From assembly GCA_009760855.2 (NCBI GenBank), contig WPIO01000015.1, positions 513,001 to 577,000 of the forward strand: a stretch of 64,000 nucleotides of DNA. The letters run 5' to 3'. The notes beneath the pieces were generated by a model. It had not been told where the DNA came from. It was given only the letters and a program-made list of their open reading frames with translations, and did not search any database. The stretch is from Cristatella mucedo (Eukaryota > Bryozoa > Phylactolaemata > Cristatellidae). Position 1 is the stretch's first letter; each line of letters begins with the position of its first letter. Positions 25,821-39,500 of the stretch are shown piece by piece. Position numbers and translations under genes: made by a program.

Positions 25821-28800
25821 GCGCGCACACACACGCACACACACACACACACATACACACACTCACAATTCGACCAGAGAGAGCAAATACTGTGTTTAAC
25901 CAATAAGTTTTCAGCTTCTGAATGTCTTTAAAGCAACAGTTGACATGGTGTCAGTCGGTGGAGAGGTACTTGCTATCGGAGCACTTTGCATAGTTATTGA
26001 ATGCATGGTCTCTGAGATGCTCAAAGTTAGCTAGGGTACAAGCAATTCATTAAAGTCTGAAGAGCAAGTAGTACGACCGGAGTCCTGACATGAAAATAAT
26101 TTGCGATAAACGAATTCAGATCTATAGGTCAGAAAAGAAAATTGGATGGACCTAAAGCTGAGTGACAGGATCTTGAAGCCGATCGGTTGCTTCATAGGCA
26201 GCCATTGCAGATAAGTGAGCTGTAGTCGAATATGGTGGCAGTGGCATTTACGACAGCCAAGCCTAGCTGCTGAGTATTGTACCGGCTGTAGTGCGGTATT
26301 TATTTCTATGTACACGAGGACCTACAAGTATTGTGTTGAGAGATGACAAATCTACGGACCAGCCTGGCTGTTGTCCTGGATTTTCAAGCTAGCCTTTAAT
26401 AATTAGCGGTTGGGAGCATTTCAATCTTTCAAGAAAGATTTGACTCAAAACTTAGTGCAGTAACAGCTCACCTGTTTCATCAGGAGCAGTTTGCGACGTT
26501 TGCAAGTACACACTGAAATAAGAACACTTGCTTCTGTAAGAGGGAGTTACATAAAAATTGCGCTAATGCATATTAACTTTTGTCTAGGCACTTTATGTAA
26601 GGTAAACTGTAAAGGAAGCATAATAATAATAATAATAACAACAATAATGCACTTGATTAGGTGCCCTCAGAGAACTCAATCTCTTTCTAGCTCTTTGCAT
26701 CTGCATGTCCATTTGTTAGCAATAAAATGCACCGTATCAGCAAGCATAAGCACCCAAAAAACAATTCTCATGGACCCAGCGGTTACTGTTTTTAACGGTT
26801 ATGCTTTTAGAGCTTTTTTTAATTTCTTCATATTAGAGTCTGTCTTGATGTCAGTTAGAAATGTTTGCTTGGCTTTGGGAGCAAACTAACTGTAGGCACG
26901 ATCTCCAAAGGATTTCAGATTAGTTGTTTGGGACAGCCTAATGACTTGAGTCTGAATAGTAGATAAGTAGTTTTGATAGGTAGGCTAGAGAAAGAGAATG
27001 AATAATAATAATAATAATAATTCACTTGATAAAGCGCCCTCAGAGAACTTAATCTCTCTCTAGGCGCTTTACATTTGCTGCAAAGTGAAATGGAATTGAA
27101 TGGTAAGTAAAATCATGCTTGAAAAACAAACAAAATGAATAATATGGTTATATAGGGGTGACATGCACAGGGTCAGCATGCGAATGTGGTTAGTGGCAGC
27201 ATGCACAGTAGGGACCTTAAAATAAGTGACAACAGCTTAAAGTCGGTACACTGCTTGATGGGCAGCCAGTGCAGGTTTGTGAGAAGGGTGTCACAACATT
27301 ACATGGTATTACAAGTTTATTGTACTATTTGTTGCTGGCTTGAAAGGTTTTCTGATGCTGATGTAGGAAAATATGCAAAGCAGATGCAACAACATCATTT
27401 ATGTGGCAGCAGAAAAGCCTTTAATGACTGTCACCACCACTTGCAGTCGGGAATAAAAGATTGCCCACTGCAGGAGTCAGCTGCTCTCTCTGCTGCTGCT
27501 GACTCTGCTGCACCAGTTTTAGCCTCCTTGAGCCCTCAGGTCATGTATAAGCAATACATTAGCTGCTCCATTCCTCCGCCTAAAGACCTTTGGGAATAGA
27601 AGCTTTTGCTATGCAGGTCGTAGGCTAGGGAACTCACTTCCACGATTCTTACTCAACGACATATGCTCTCCTAATGCCGACATGGCACAACAGTCCTGAG
27701 CTGCAACTTCCATGCTACTCACTACATCAACTGCTCTCCTGGTTCAGCTATGCTTCTCACTTTATCTTCATTGTGTGGGATTAAGTCTTTTGTCTACCGA
27801 ATGCGTACCGAAAGCCGCTTATGCTTCGAGTGCGCTTTAAAAGACTCCAGTGTAACACCCACGTACTCTTTGTGGCTTTGTGGCGTTACAGATGGAGATA
27901 AAGTACTCAAATCCATGACACGAGTCTTGTAGAGCCAGTACCATATCATGTCTTCTGGAGAATCGGCCATATTTTTGCTTTTCGAGTTCTTTAACATATG
28001 TCCACTCTATGCTGATTCGTCAGTATGCTGCTTATATGCTTACTCAAGCACTGCCGATTGATTTAATAACTTAAATGTATAGCCCTACATGCAGCAGATA
28101 GGTTAGTGAGCACAGACACCTGCCACTATCTGTTAGACGCCTATGTCGTCACGAAGCAGTATAGCCATCAGGACCAAGAGCTGCTATCTATTCTAGGCAT
28201 TCCTGAAGGCTGGAGAGCTGCTGCCGACCGATTCTACGAGGATTCTGGCGACAACTACTTCTCGAATCTAGTAGCCGTCCACGATGCTCTTGGTCTAGCT
28301 GTCTTTCACAATCAAGCAGTTGCCTTTGCCCATCTGGTTGGTTACTAATCGTTATTGCAGCAGTTTGAGGTTGTTTGTTTTGCATGCCCATTCTGTTAGC
28401 TGCTTAGGACGACTCACTTTTTTGGCTGCATAAAAGAGCTACATCTCTTTCTAGACTTTCTCTATCTAGATTTAATTTGTTTTAAATATGCCCAGCACTC
28501 ATTTAAGCAAATGGAAAATTGACAAAGACGAAGCAAATGGTGTGAGGAGCAGATGCGTTTTCAGATTCTTTTTAGATGTCGTCAAATCAGCATAAGTCAT
28601 GACGTCAGTCGAGAATGAGTTAATAATATAATAATAATAATGCACTTGGTAAAGTGCCCTCAGAGAACTCAATTTCTTTCTAGGTGCTGTACATTTGCTG
28701 CAAAGGGAACCGCTATTGAGTGGTGAGTAATATCATGCTTGATAAACAACATGAATAGTTCTCGGCTTTGCCGGATAAACAACGTGAATAGTTCCCGGCT

Positions 28801-30500
28801 TTGGGAGCCTGCAAACTAATCACGCGGTCTCCAAAGGATTTTAGGTTGCTTAGCGACAGGGCTAAATGTCTAGAGGCAGAACAGCTGGTGGTGCGTTGTG
28901 AAGCCTGAATGCAAAGTATTTCGAATAGGTACGTCTGGGCAAGAGAATGAAGGGACTCGCAAGAGAGCAAGCGAACCTTGAAGTCGATAGCCTGCTCGAG
29001 CCAGTGCAGGCAAGTGAGACGTGATGTAATGTGACAGTTGTGACGTTCATGGCAAAGAAGCCTAGCTGCAGCACTTGGACCAGCTGCATTTTGCATGGGC
29101 AAAATGACCGGCAAGTAGTGAGCTACTGAAATCCAGACAAGATATCCCGAATGCGCGGACCAACTGGCCTGCGGAATCCTTATCTAGCGTGCACATTTTT
29201 GCAATGGTGTATAGCTGAAAGTAGTCAGACCGGACTGTGGAGCCGATATGGTGTAATCTACAGAAAGGTCACACAGGAAGAAGTTTTTTAAGGTTGCAAG
29301 TAGATGCAGCAAGAGATATTCTGACTGAGCCGTTTTGAGGCTTAGGTCTTCCGATTTTTTTTTAAATAACATTAGGTGTGTGCTCCAATAGTTAGCTGGT
29401 TTCTCGTCATTCGACTGGAGAGGGTTTGCTGCCATCCTAAAGCAAATAAATGTCAGCATAATATGCTGCCATTGATGTAAGAGTGTTCGATGTGCTGGGA
29501 GGGATCTAAGCACAAGTACAGCTGTGTGTCTTTTGCATAAAATCGCAGACCACGCTTGGCGATTGCAGCGGTAAGTGGGCGAGTATAAGTTGTGAAAAGT
29601 AGTTGACCAATCACAGATCCATTGCTTGCCCCATACTTAAAAGGCTCGCTTGGATCATAGTTGACGATGGAAATCGATGCTCAGAACCCTCCACTCTGGC
29701 AGTGCAGTGCCACTTGATTCACAGTCAAAATGATGGCTGCTGAAGAAAGACTCAGTTGGTTTCAAATGTTGCCGGGAGATCCAAAGAGCTAGGGGAGAGA
29801 CTCTACCTAAGTCAGAATTTCTTACAGTTGAGAGAATCTACGTAAGTCGGAATTTCTTACAAGGTTGCTATGCACTTTTGCCCGGGATGACTCCGTTGAG
29901 TGATAAGCTCTAAAACTTGACTGAAACTCGATTACTAGGTTTGGAGTTTTGATGCAGGAGTTTAATTCGTCTGCCGCTTCGCGTGCTTTTGTTATTCCCT
30001 AGGAATGGCATAGGGTGACCGGATTGTTAGGTCAATACGTTGTCCTGGTTAAGCTCTATTGTCTTTATTGGTGGCCTAACAGCAGCCTTTTTGACTGCTG
30101 CAGGGACGAGATAGGATTTATTATTTATTTTTATTATTATTATTTTATATGTTATTATTTATTATTTATTATTCATTTATTGCTTATATTTATTACTTTG
30201 TTAAGTGTGCTAAGTAGAAACTAATGTACCCTTCTGAGAAGGAGACTGACCGATAAACTTCGAGATGTCACTAGTGGCAGGCTAGAAGGTGAGCAATAAG
30301 ACTGAATTACCTCTTTACCTCTTTCATACACCCTGTGTATAGCTGTGGACCAACGAACGACCAAGAACAGGCTACCGTGGAGGCCAGCAGGTGTCAAGCT
30401 GGTAGCCCAAGACCTGGCTACCAATCACACAATTTAGACCATACTTCATTTTCTTTTTCTTTCCCACTCGACTTGTACTCTGCCTCCCTTCTCTCTCTCT

Positions 30501-30578
<78 letters not shown>

Positions 30579-33500
30579 CTTGCTCTCTCCTTCTCTAAAT
30601 TTTCTCTACCTCCATTCATTCTTCTCCTGTGCTTTCTCACCTACCCATCTGTCCTCCTCATTCCTTGTTAGTGAAAGCTGCCAACGCTTTGTCCAGTTGA
30701 CCATATATACGAGCATATCTTTACCTGTAGTCTTCAGTGAGATGCTTAGACTACACGCCTCTGAAAATCAGCTTGCCATTCAGATCTGTACCTGATGACA
30801 TACGTCATTTGCAAATGCTGTAGTCGCTAGCACTGAAGTAATACGTGCTTTAAATACTTTAGCCCTTACTGAGTTGCTGGATTCGAGTTCTTTTTTTGGT
30901 ATTGCTCGGCTCAGCAATTCTGGCCCAGACTTTTTGATTTGCAATTTATACTAATTACTGCTGGCACCACGATGAATGTATATCCACTTTACATTCATGG
31001 TGTACCCGATGGGAAAAATTGCGATATGAAAATGCACCCAGCTCATTACATTTTAGCCTTGCTGCTTCAATGGCAGAGGTTGCCCCTGAGCTAGCAGAAC
31101 ACTGGTAGCAGATTATAATTGAGTCGAACAGATTGCCATGGCCATTCTGATTTCCAATGTTGCGTTGAGCCCTTTCACCGGCAAGCTGTTCAGCTAACCA
31201 GATGTGTTGCCTTTTGGACAGATGGCAAAGTTGCTTAAGATGTTTTCATCGGAATACATAGCTCCCAGGGATATTCCAGATTTCGTCTATGCAGTTAAAT
31301 CGGAAGTATTACTGTTAGGCTTATATTTAGCGCTTGTTTATCTTGATCGGCCTTATTTTCGCCACTATGATTGCTGTGTGCACTGGTTTTAATTTTGTCT
31401 GGTTTGGTAATTATGGCATCTTATGAGCCACGGTAATTTCACTGATCCATATATATATATATGTACTTGCCGTTAGCCAATGCGACTATATTAGTTTATT
31501 TTACAATTTTATAACTGCTTTTCGAGGATTATTGCACGTCAATGCTTGTCCCTTTGGCAGAGTCGATGATCCTCGAACGATAGTGTGCCTTGGCATTTCA
31601 CAATGGTATAAGGATTAGCTTTTTGGTATTATGCATTTCGCCTGGCAGCAAGAAACATCTTACCATACATCCGATCATGCAAGCGAAAGTGGAAAGAGGC
31701 CCCATTAATATTACTGGTTATTTTACTCCTTGGAGATCAAGCTGATCTTAATGGAATGACGGAAGTACTGGCTAGATCACGAGTAATCATTAACATGATA
31801 GTAAGTTAAAAAACAAATACTTATAATTTGGTTCCTCGAGTTGTTATTGAATATGCTCGTCTTGTATGCGAGTTCGAGGTTTTTCCGAGCAGATTGCACG
31901 TAGCTAGGGTCAAATAATTCCGTAAAATTAAAAAGAACTTAAAGACACCTATTTAGGACAGCATTTAGTGGGTCCCTGTGATTCGTTCTTGATGTGCTTA
32001 TGCGTGATGGCACTGTGCATGCTGCCACTAACCACATTTGCATGCTGACCCTGTGCATGTCAACCCTAACCATGTTATTCATTTTGCTTGTTTATCAAGC
32101 ATGATATTACTCACCATTCAATTGCACTTCTCTTTGCAGCAAATGTAAAGTGCCTAGAGAGAGATTAAGTTCTCGGAGGGTGCTTTATCAAGTACATTAT
32201 TATTATTATTATTAAAAGGGCGATAATAATAATAATAATATTTTTATTCGATATTTTTCTAGGCACTTCATATCTGCTGCAAAGGAAGCACGACCGAATG
32301 GTTAGTGGTAGCATGCTTAATAAACAACAAGAATAACATGGTTAGTGGTGACACGCACAGGGTCAGCATGCAAGTATGGTTAGTGACAGCATGCACAGTG
32401 TCAGCACCCATAGGCAGGTAAAGGACGAATCACAGGGACCCACTAAGTGCTGTGATAAATACGCATGTTTTTAGTTCATTTCTAAATGTGGACAAGTCAG
32501 CAGATGTGACGCAAGCCTGGAGTGAGTTCCACACTTTAGGAGCATGCGAGCTAGATGCATGGTCTCCAAAAGATTTGAGATATGTACGAAGTATGGGCAA
32601 ACAGCTAGATTCCGAAAGCAGGTGGTACGATGCTTAGCCTGGTCAGGGAGTAGATCTGATAGGTAGGCTGAAGCCAAAGAATGAAGGGACTTAAACGCGA
32701 GTGAGTGACAACATCTTCAATTCGATGCGTTGCTTGACTGGGAGCCAGTGCAGGTCGGCGAGAAGAAGTGGGGTGTGGCAACTGCGATGCTCACGACATA
32801 CAAGCCTAGCTACAGAGTTTTGCACCAGCTGTAAGGGCCTGATTGTACAGGCCGGTAAACCAGCTAGCAGTGAGTTACAGAAGTCAAGACATAATGTAAC
32901 CAATGCATGGACCAATTTAGGTGTCTTAACCCTGTCCAAACAAGCCCGAATTTTAGCAATGTTATGTAAGTGAAATTAATCATACTTGACTGTGGATCTG
33001 TTGCGGTCGTCTAATGAAAGGTCACATTAGAATAGGACACACACCGATTTCATGCAGATTCAGCAGGAGATATGCTGGCAGAGCCGATTCTGAGCGTTAG
33101 CCTTTCAATTTCTGAATGACTCACATTTGGTTTGCCCATAACTAGTAAGTTGGTTTTATCATTGCTCAATTTAAGAAAGTTTGCTGCCATCCATTTGCGG
33201 ATGTCGTGAATACATGCAGTAAGGGAATCGAGAGAATTCGACTTGAATCGGGTGGATGATCTTATTGATCGTAAAGGGCAAGCATAGGGACGAGGCCTCG
33301 TAAAACAGCAAGCCAACAGATAGTTTGTGCTGTATCCTGTTTTTAGAAGCTCCCGGCTCTTCGCATAAGGGTAAGGTGCTTGCACTTTGTGAGCGAGGAG
33401 TAGGGTTCGAGTCGTGGAGCTGGCAATTCTTCACTTCCCACTGGAATCAGGGCGATTGCTTCCCAGGCTCTTCTGCTATACATGAGGAGGCTGTATAATC

Positions 33501-36500
33501 AGTTGCCCTTTTTATATTGTAAAGTGTTTGAGTGATCATTTTATTAGGATTATTGGAGCCTTAGATGGACAGCTTAGTTTGCATGGTCTGCAAGGGCTTG
33601 AGAATTTCCTCGGATCGTCCTGCATATGTTGTTACAGCTAGTTAAGTCTGCAAATCACTGCAAGGCAGCGACTTATTGCTCCTTCTTGGAATGGTATTAT
33701 CCAGTTATAGACAGAATTCCCTATCAGCCTTAGTTGTTTATCTTAGAGATGTCATGTCATAGCGACGGCATGAGTAATTCTTGATGGATTTTCTTGTAGA
33801 CGCCGAAGAAGGAAAATGAAGTCATAATAATTGGCAACAAAGTGGACAACGACTTTGTGCAACTTCTTTACTCCACTCTCAGAGGTAATCTGTCCATTCA
33901 AAACACTGAATAAGTTGCTCGATAAGTCAGACAGCTTGGCATGCCATGATTCAGTGAGTTTTGCGTCAGACTTCATCTAATGGAGAAGTGTGTACCCGCA
34001 GTTTTGTGTAGCTCTTTTTTTTTTTATAGAAAACAGCATAGGACATCTGTGCAGCACAGCAAAATACCATAGAGTAACTGATCAGACGCTTCTTAGAACC
34101 GCAATAGTTTTCTGGAAAGGAGTCTGCCCGAGGCAAGAGCCCGCAAGATGCTAGTAATGATGAATTGCATGCATGACTGGTTTGTGGAGATTCCGACTGA
34201 CTTTGTAGTGTTGGTAGTTAGCTGCCCTGTGTGAGACAACCTGAGCTAAGCAGCAAAGCTGGAACACGTAGAGTGACCGTTGGTAAATCTGCAGTCAGGC
34301 TGTTGCAATTCCAAAAGCAGCATTATCTTCAAGTTATCGCGTGAATAGATCAAAAATGCATTTCTGTCAGCCAAAGTCAGCGTGTTCCTGCACTCTTGAA
34401 TGACCACGCGGTTAATCCAATTTTGTCTATTGGCAAGTAATGGTTCCTGTAGCTAGAATCATAAGGTGTCTATAGAGGATAATAATAATAATAATAATAA
34501 TGCACGTGTTAAAGCGCCCTTGGATAACTCAATCTCTTTCTAGGCGCTTTACATTTGCTGCAAAAGGAACCGCGATTGAATGCTGAGTTGATATCATGCT
34601 TGATAAGCATGCTATAGGTCGCAGCTTGTTAGCTCCCTGATAATAATTTAATTGAAGGGTCACTCTATCGTAAGGTTAGTTACTTAAAAATAAGGATTAC
34701 TTTCTTGTATCTCCGTCAGTAACTCCACAAAGTCATAAAGACCACGTGGGCGTTACGCAGGAGAGTTTTGTATAGCGCACTCACAGCCTAAGCGGCTTTC
34801 GGTACGCATTCAGTAGCCAACAGACTTCGTCTCACGCAACAAAGAGAAAGTGGGAAGCATAGCAGAGTTAGGAGAGCAGTTGACTTTCTCGTAAGGTTTA
34901 GCTAGTTAAACGTACATGCTACGCCTATATCAGTCCAGTTCCTATATTGTGTAACTCTCAACTCATCATGGCGGCTGCTTGCTGAGGGAGAATAGAAAGA
35001 AACTCTGGCTTTTCTGCACTTATCAACGAATGCAACAACAGCTGCCAAGTTTCAGATTGACAGGCATGGCCGCTTGTTGACGGGCACGCATGCATGCATG
35101 TGTATGGCGCTCGGCTGTTAATTGCCTTAATCGTAGCCGAGCCGATAGAAGCTTTTGTGATGGAAATCATCATTGGCGGTTTATACATGCTGTCTGCTGT
35201 TATTCATTAGTTATTCTGTTGTTTATTTTAGCTTTTATAGATGACATGGAGCACGCGTGTTTCAGCATGAGTCTGGTTTATCCTCCGCTGGTAAGCCTTT
35301 TTTAAGCTTTCCCTCAGATGATGGCGTTAGTGTATTCTTGAGACTGCATTTACCGTCTGTCACTCGACATGCTCGTCTGTGCTGTACTCGGTGCTATTCG
35401 GATTTTATTTTAAATGCCCGAGGCATCAGACATCAGTCTTACCGTCGTCAAATAATATTTACGAGACCCCTATACGACTAGGGTTTCTGAGAAACAGTCA
35501 TTTTTGATAAAGCTGTTTACTGTTTTCGATTTAAAAAAGCTGACAACAGCTTTTTCCACTTTTCAATAATTGTACAGTCCAATTCTTATTTTTCGATGAA
35601 CACCTCTTTATTATACATCTTGCATGGACAAGAATTCAAGTTCTAAAGCAATTGGACTTTCTGTAATAAGATTTCAAGAAAACAAGTGCATTAAGTGCCC
35701 TGTCTGAGAGACGCATCCTAATTTTGTACAGAAATTCGTACAGACTGATAAAACTCTTTCATTGCCCGTCGACGTCGGTTTAATCGATACGACTGCATGC
35801 TAGAATTTCTGGAGATTTTCAGTGCGATGTCCAGAGCTCCTGAAGAGCTTGAATTCGGACTTGGGCCATTTGGAACGGTCTTCCGCTCTGACTGCAATCG
35901 ACGATCCATCTTTTTGAAGCAAAAAATTAAAATTCAATTAATCTTGAAGTGGCAAGTTCATACTTTCAGCATCATTCGACGACTGTTCGACGATAACTTC
36001 TGCATTATTGACATCAAATAAACGCGACTCGAAGTTTTCTGCAAAATTTAGCATAGCTTTTGACGGGGCGACAGATGAATCTCTGTGACTGCACAAAAAG
36101 CTCATGACATCTTGCTCAATCACTGTTCCACGAGACGCTTCACATTTTCCATGAGCTTGGTCCCAATGTCATCATTAAGGCTAGAGGTTAGATTGAACAT
36201 GATAAACCAGTTTGTTCAGGTTAGGTTGAACATTAATTCTAACATTGTGTAAGCACTCATTAAAGTCGTGTCTTTTCGACTTAGATTCTCGCCAGCAAGT
36301 TTCACAGGTTCCACTGCCTTAAGATGAATATTGAGAGCATCAAAACCCTACGTCTTAATCATTTCCAGCGCCTTAAATTTGGTTATCGTCTCGCGGATGG
36401 GGACTTCCGTCTTTACTAGCGACTCTAACTTTGTCAGGATGGAGTTCCAGCGCATCTTCGCGTCAAGACGCGGTTTAATCTTGTTACCAAACTCAGCTTT

Positions 36501-39500
36501 TACTTTGGAATGATAGACAGCATTTCGAGCAGTTGATGTTTGGATGAATTTGACAAGCTTGCGTGCTTTTGTGAGCAGATCGTGGTAATTGGCGTCTGCT
36601 TCTAATGTTTCATCGCTGATCACTTTGAAATATATACCTGCTTCAAAATGGTTCATTTCATCAATCTCGTCGCTATCCAGGCTTCGATCGTCAATACAGT
36701 TTATCTCATACTCCAAGGTACAGACCATATTTCAAGCAGAACGTAGTTTAAGCAGAACTGTCCGATGACATAGATGTGGCTAATGCATTTCCTTTTTACT
36801 GCTACGTGGTCTTGAGTAGATTCTTCAAAATGTCTCCCATTGTTATTCCAAAAACGTACAAATGCTGTTTCATTGATTTGACCACACCGAGAGCAGTGCA
36901 CGACCAAGTATACGAACAAGACCCGTCTTGATTGTTGTTTTATCGCCGCTATCATGAATGTTCACTCCGAAGAACCGACGTCCTCTCCCACTTGTGTATT
37001 GATCTACAATCATGCTAAACTTTACTCCTCTCTCGAGTTTTCCCTTGATGTCGGTAATCGTTTTGTTTCTATTTTCTTCGTAATCATCATGCTCCAGCTT
37101 CATCACATCGCTTTTTTTCGCTGAAAGTTTGAATCCATAAGAGGGATTGCCGTAAAAACCTTTTTCTAGTGATAGCATTAATCAATATTTTATCAGTAGC
37201 CACCGTTAACTATCTCCTTCAGACTCTTTTCCCCAGGAAATCGGCAATCATTTTGTTCTCATATTGTTCACGGACTCTTCCTTGGATGTATACCCTCCAG
37301 CAGGTTTATCAGAATTAATTCCATGTATTATGAGATGATTCTTTAACGTTGTTGTGGAGTTTCCAGAACATTTGATGATTTGATTGCATCGTCCTCATTG
37401 ACCTTCTAGCTCATCTGTAATTGGATTCTTTCTTTCTTTTTGCGGGGTATTCCCAAACTGAAGACGTGGCTGAAAAGGACATACATGTTTGTTGATGCAA
37501 CACGATCAACTTAATTAAATTTTAGTTTTTTGAGAAATTGCATTTTAATTTTAGATTTTGGTCAATTTGATAAAAAAAAATAAAAAATAATCATACTAAA
37601 AAAATCACATATTTAAAAGAAATTTTAAAAATTTGTTTTCCGTTACATATTTCAGTATTGTAGCTACAAACAGCCCATGTTTATGTTTACACATTGCAAT
37701 TACCGATAAGTTTGAATAATGATCTTGAAGAGTTGTCTTGGCCAGCGTTATGAGCAAGGGACTTGCTTGCATTTGAATTTCGGAAACTAGAACGTGAATA
37801 GTGGCAGTGAAATGCTTAGCTCTGACGGTATTGTTGTTGGTCTACAATTTAATATTCCTTATGCTGCTTTCAGTTTTAAGGGTCAAATCTCACTTTACGT
37901 ATTTATTTATTTTTTATTGCCCATCTGTAAATAGCTATGACTGTTTTCTCAGCACTAGCAATCCCACTATCGCAGTGGAAGTTCGAACAATCTAATCAGC
38001 TTTTGCTTTGGCTCTGCGACTCTTCTCCACTCATCGGCTTTAGTAGGCGCAGCGGATCCCGGACGTGACATTAGCTATCGATTGGATGCGTTTTTTGCAG
38101 AAGCCTGGTACGCCAGGTATGGTACCAGCTTTTGCTAGGGTCGTCACCCGCGGTAATGCCTACGACATTCGCTCCGACGTCAGCAGCATGGAGTTGTTTG
38201 GGGTAATTATTTTATTGTCTTAGGCAGACGGAAACAATTTCTAACAATATTTATTGCTGTTGACTGCTCTTCTCTCTTCGTGCCAAGCATGTTATTGCGA
38301 GCTGTTGTACAAAATAATTGTCACATACATTTTTAGCACTTAAACGCTTCGCAACATGACCAATCATCACCCTTGCTAGGCTGATCGTGGGCAATAATAA
38401 TAATAATAATAGTAGATTTGTATAGTGCCCGAAGAGAACGTATCACTCCTCTCTAATTCTTCGTATTTAGCCCGGTTTCATGTTTCTACTAGCTACTGTG
38501 GGCCACAAACGGAGCATTTTAAATCATACCCACCTGCAGATATGGGATGGCAGATCGTATTAAAATCATTGGTCAACTCTGTAAGTTAGGCGCCCTATGG
38601 ACTTCCAAGTTGCAGTGCTCAAGTGTACACCAAAGGTTTCCTTTCCGAGACTACACGGCAGCATCATTGCTGATTAAACGAAATCCTTGCTGATTTTGAG
38701 GGGGATGGGTGAGTGGCACGAGGTCTTGCCACCGGTAATTTGTTGCTGCTTTACATTATTTTGTTCGAATCCTAATGAAAGAAGCAGTATAATAACATTA
38801 ATAAATAATTTTTTAGCACCCGGCGAAAACCAAATCTCTTTCTAGACACTCGAGCTATGCTGGAGCGGAAGTATGTCAGCGGGTTGGTTTTCACATGTAT
38901 ACATAATTTCAGCATATGCTTTGCACAAGCACAACAGACGGGGCAGAGTTTGTGCAGAACAAGTGGACTTTTGAATGCATTTTTAAATTTCGTCAAAAGA
39001 GGAGATGTCATGGTGTTAATCTGTAACCAGTTCCAGGCTTTACGAGCACGGACAGGCACTGAAGGCAGGATCTCCAAGGGCTTTTAGCGTTCGTTGGAGG
39101 CTTAGCCAATGACCGAAGTTAGATAATTAGTCGGTGGTGTGACTGCAAGTCTAATTAAGAAGTAATTCAGATAGTTAGCCGAGAAAGTGAACGAAGGGAC
39201 CCACGGGCGAATTGATAGTGTGTCGCGGATGGCTGTTTTTAGAGCCTGCGAATAGCATGCTGCTTTCAGAGTTTTCTAATACATAGAGTGTATGTACATG
39301 TATGTATGGCATCGGATTCATTCGCGCTTGCTCATTCGATGTATTCGTGATTGGTAGTGCACCGTCTCAAATTGGCAAGTGGTGAGTGTTCTTGAGCGTG
39401 GAAGCATACTTTTTGGGAGGAATGAGCGTCTCTAACGCCTCTCTTGCTATCAGAGTTTAGGCAAAAAGCAAGATGTCTAAAAGTATCGTCCGTCTATACC

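Noticed and set aside
25472-25903. Cys/Val and His/Thr repeat ORFs on both strands
   Set aside because: Translation of a CA microsatellite.
30335-30640. Ser/Leu and Arg/Glu repeat ORFs
   Set aside because: Translation of a CT microsatellite.
31204-31392. Plus-strand ORF after TTTTGGACAG as a gene 1 exon
   Set aside because: Its residues do not continue the HIT/GalT-like core, and the exon at 33800 joins exon 6 in phase.
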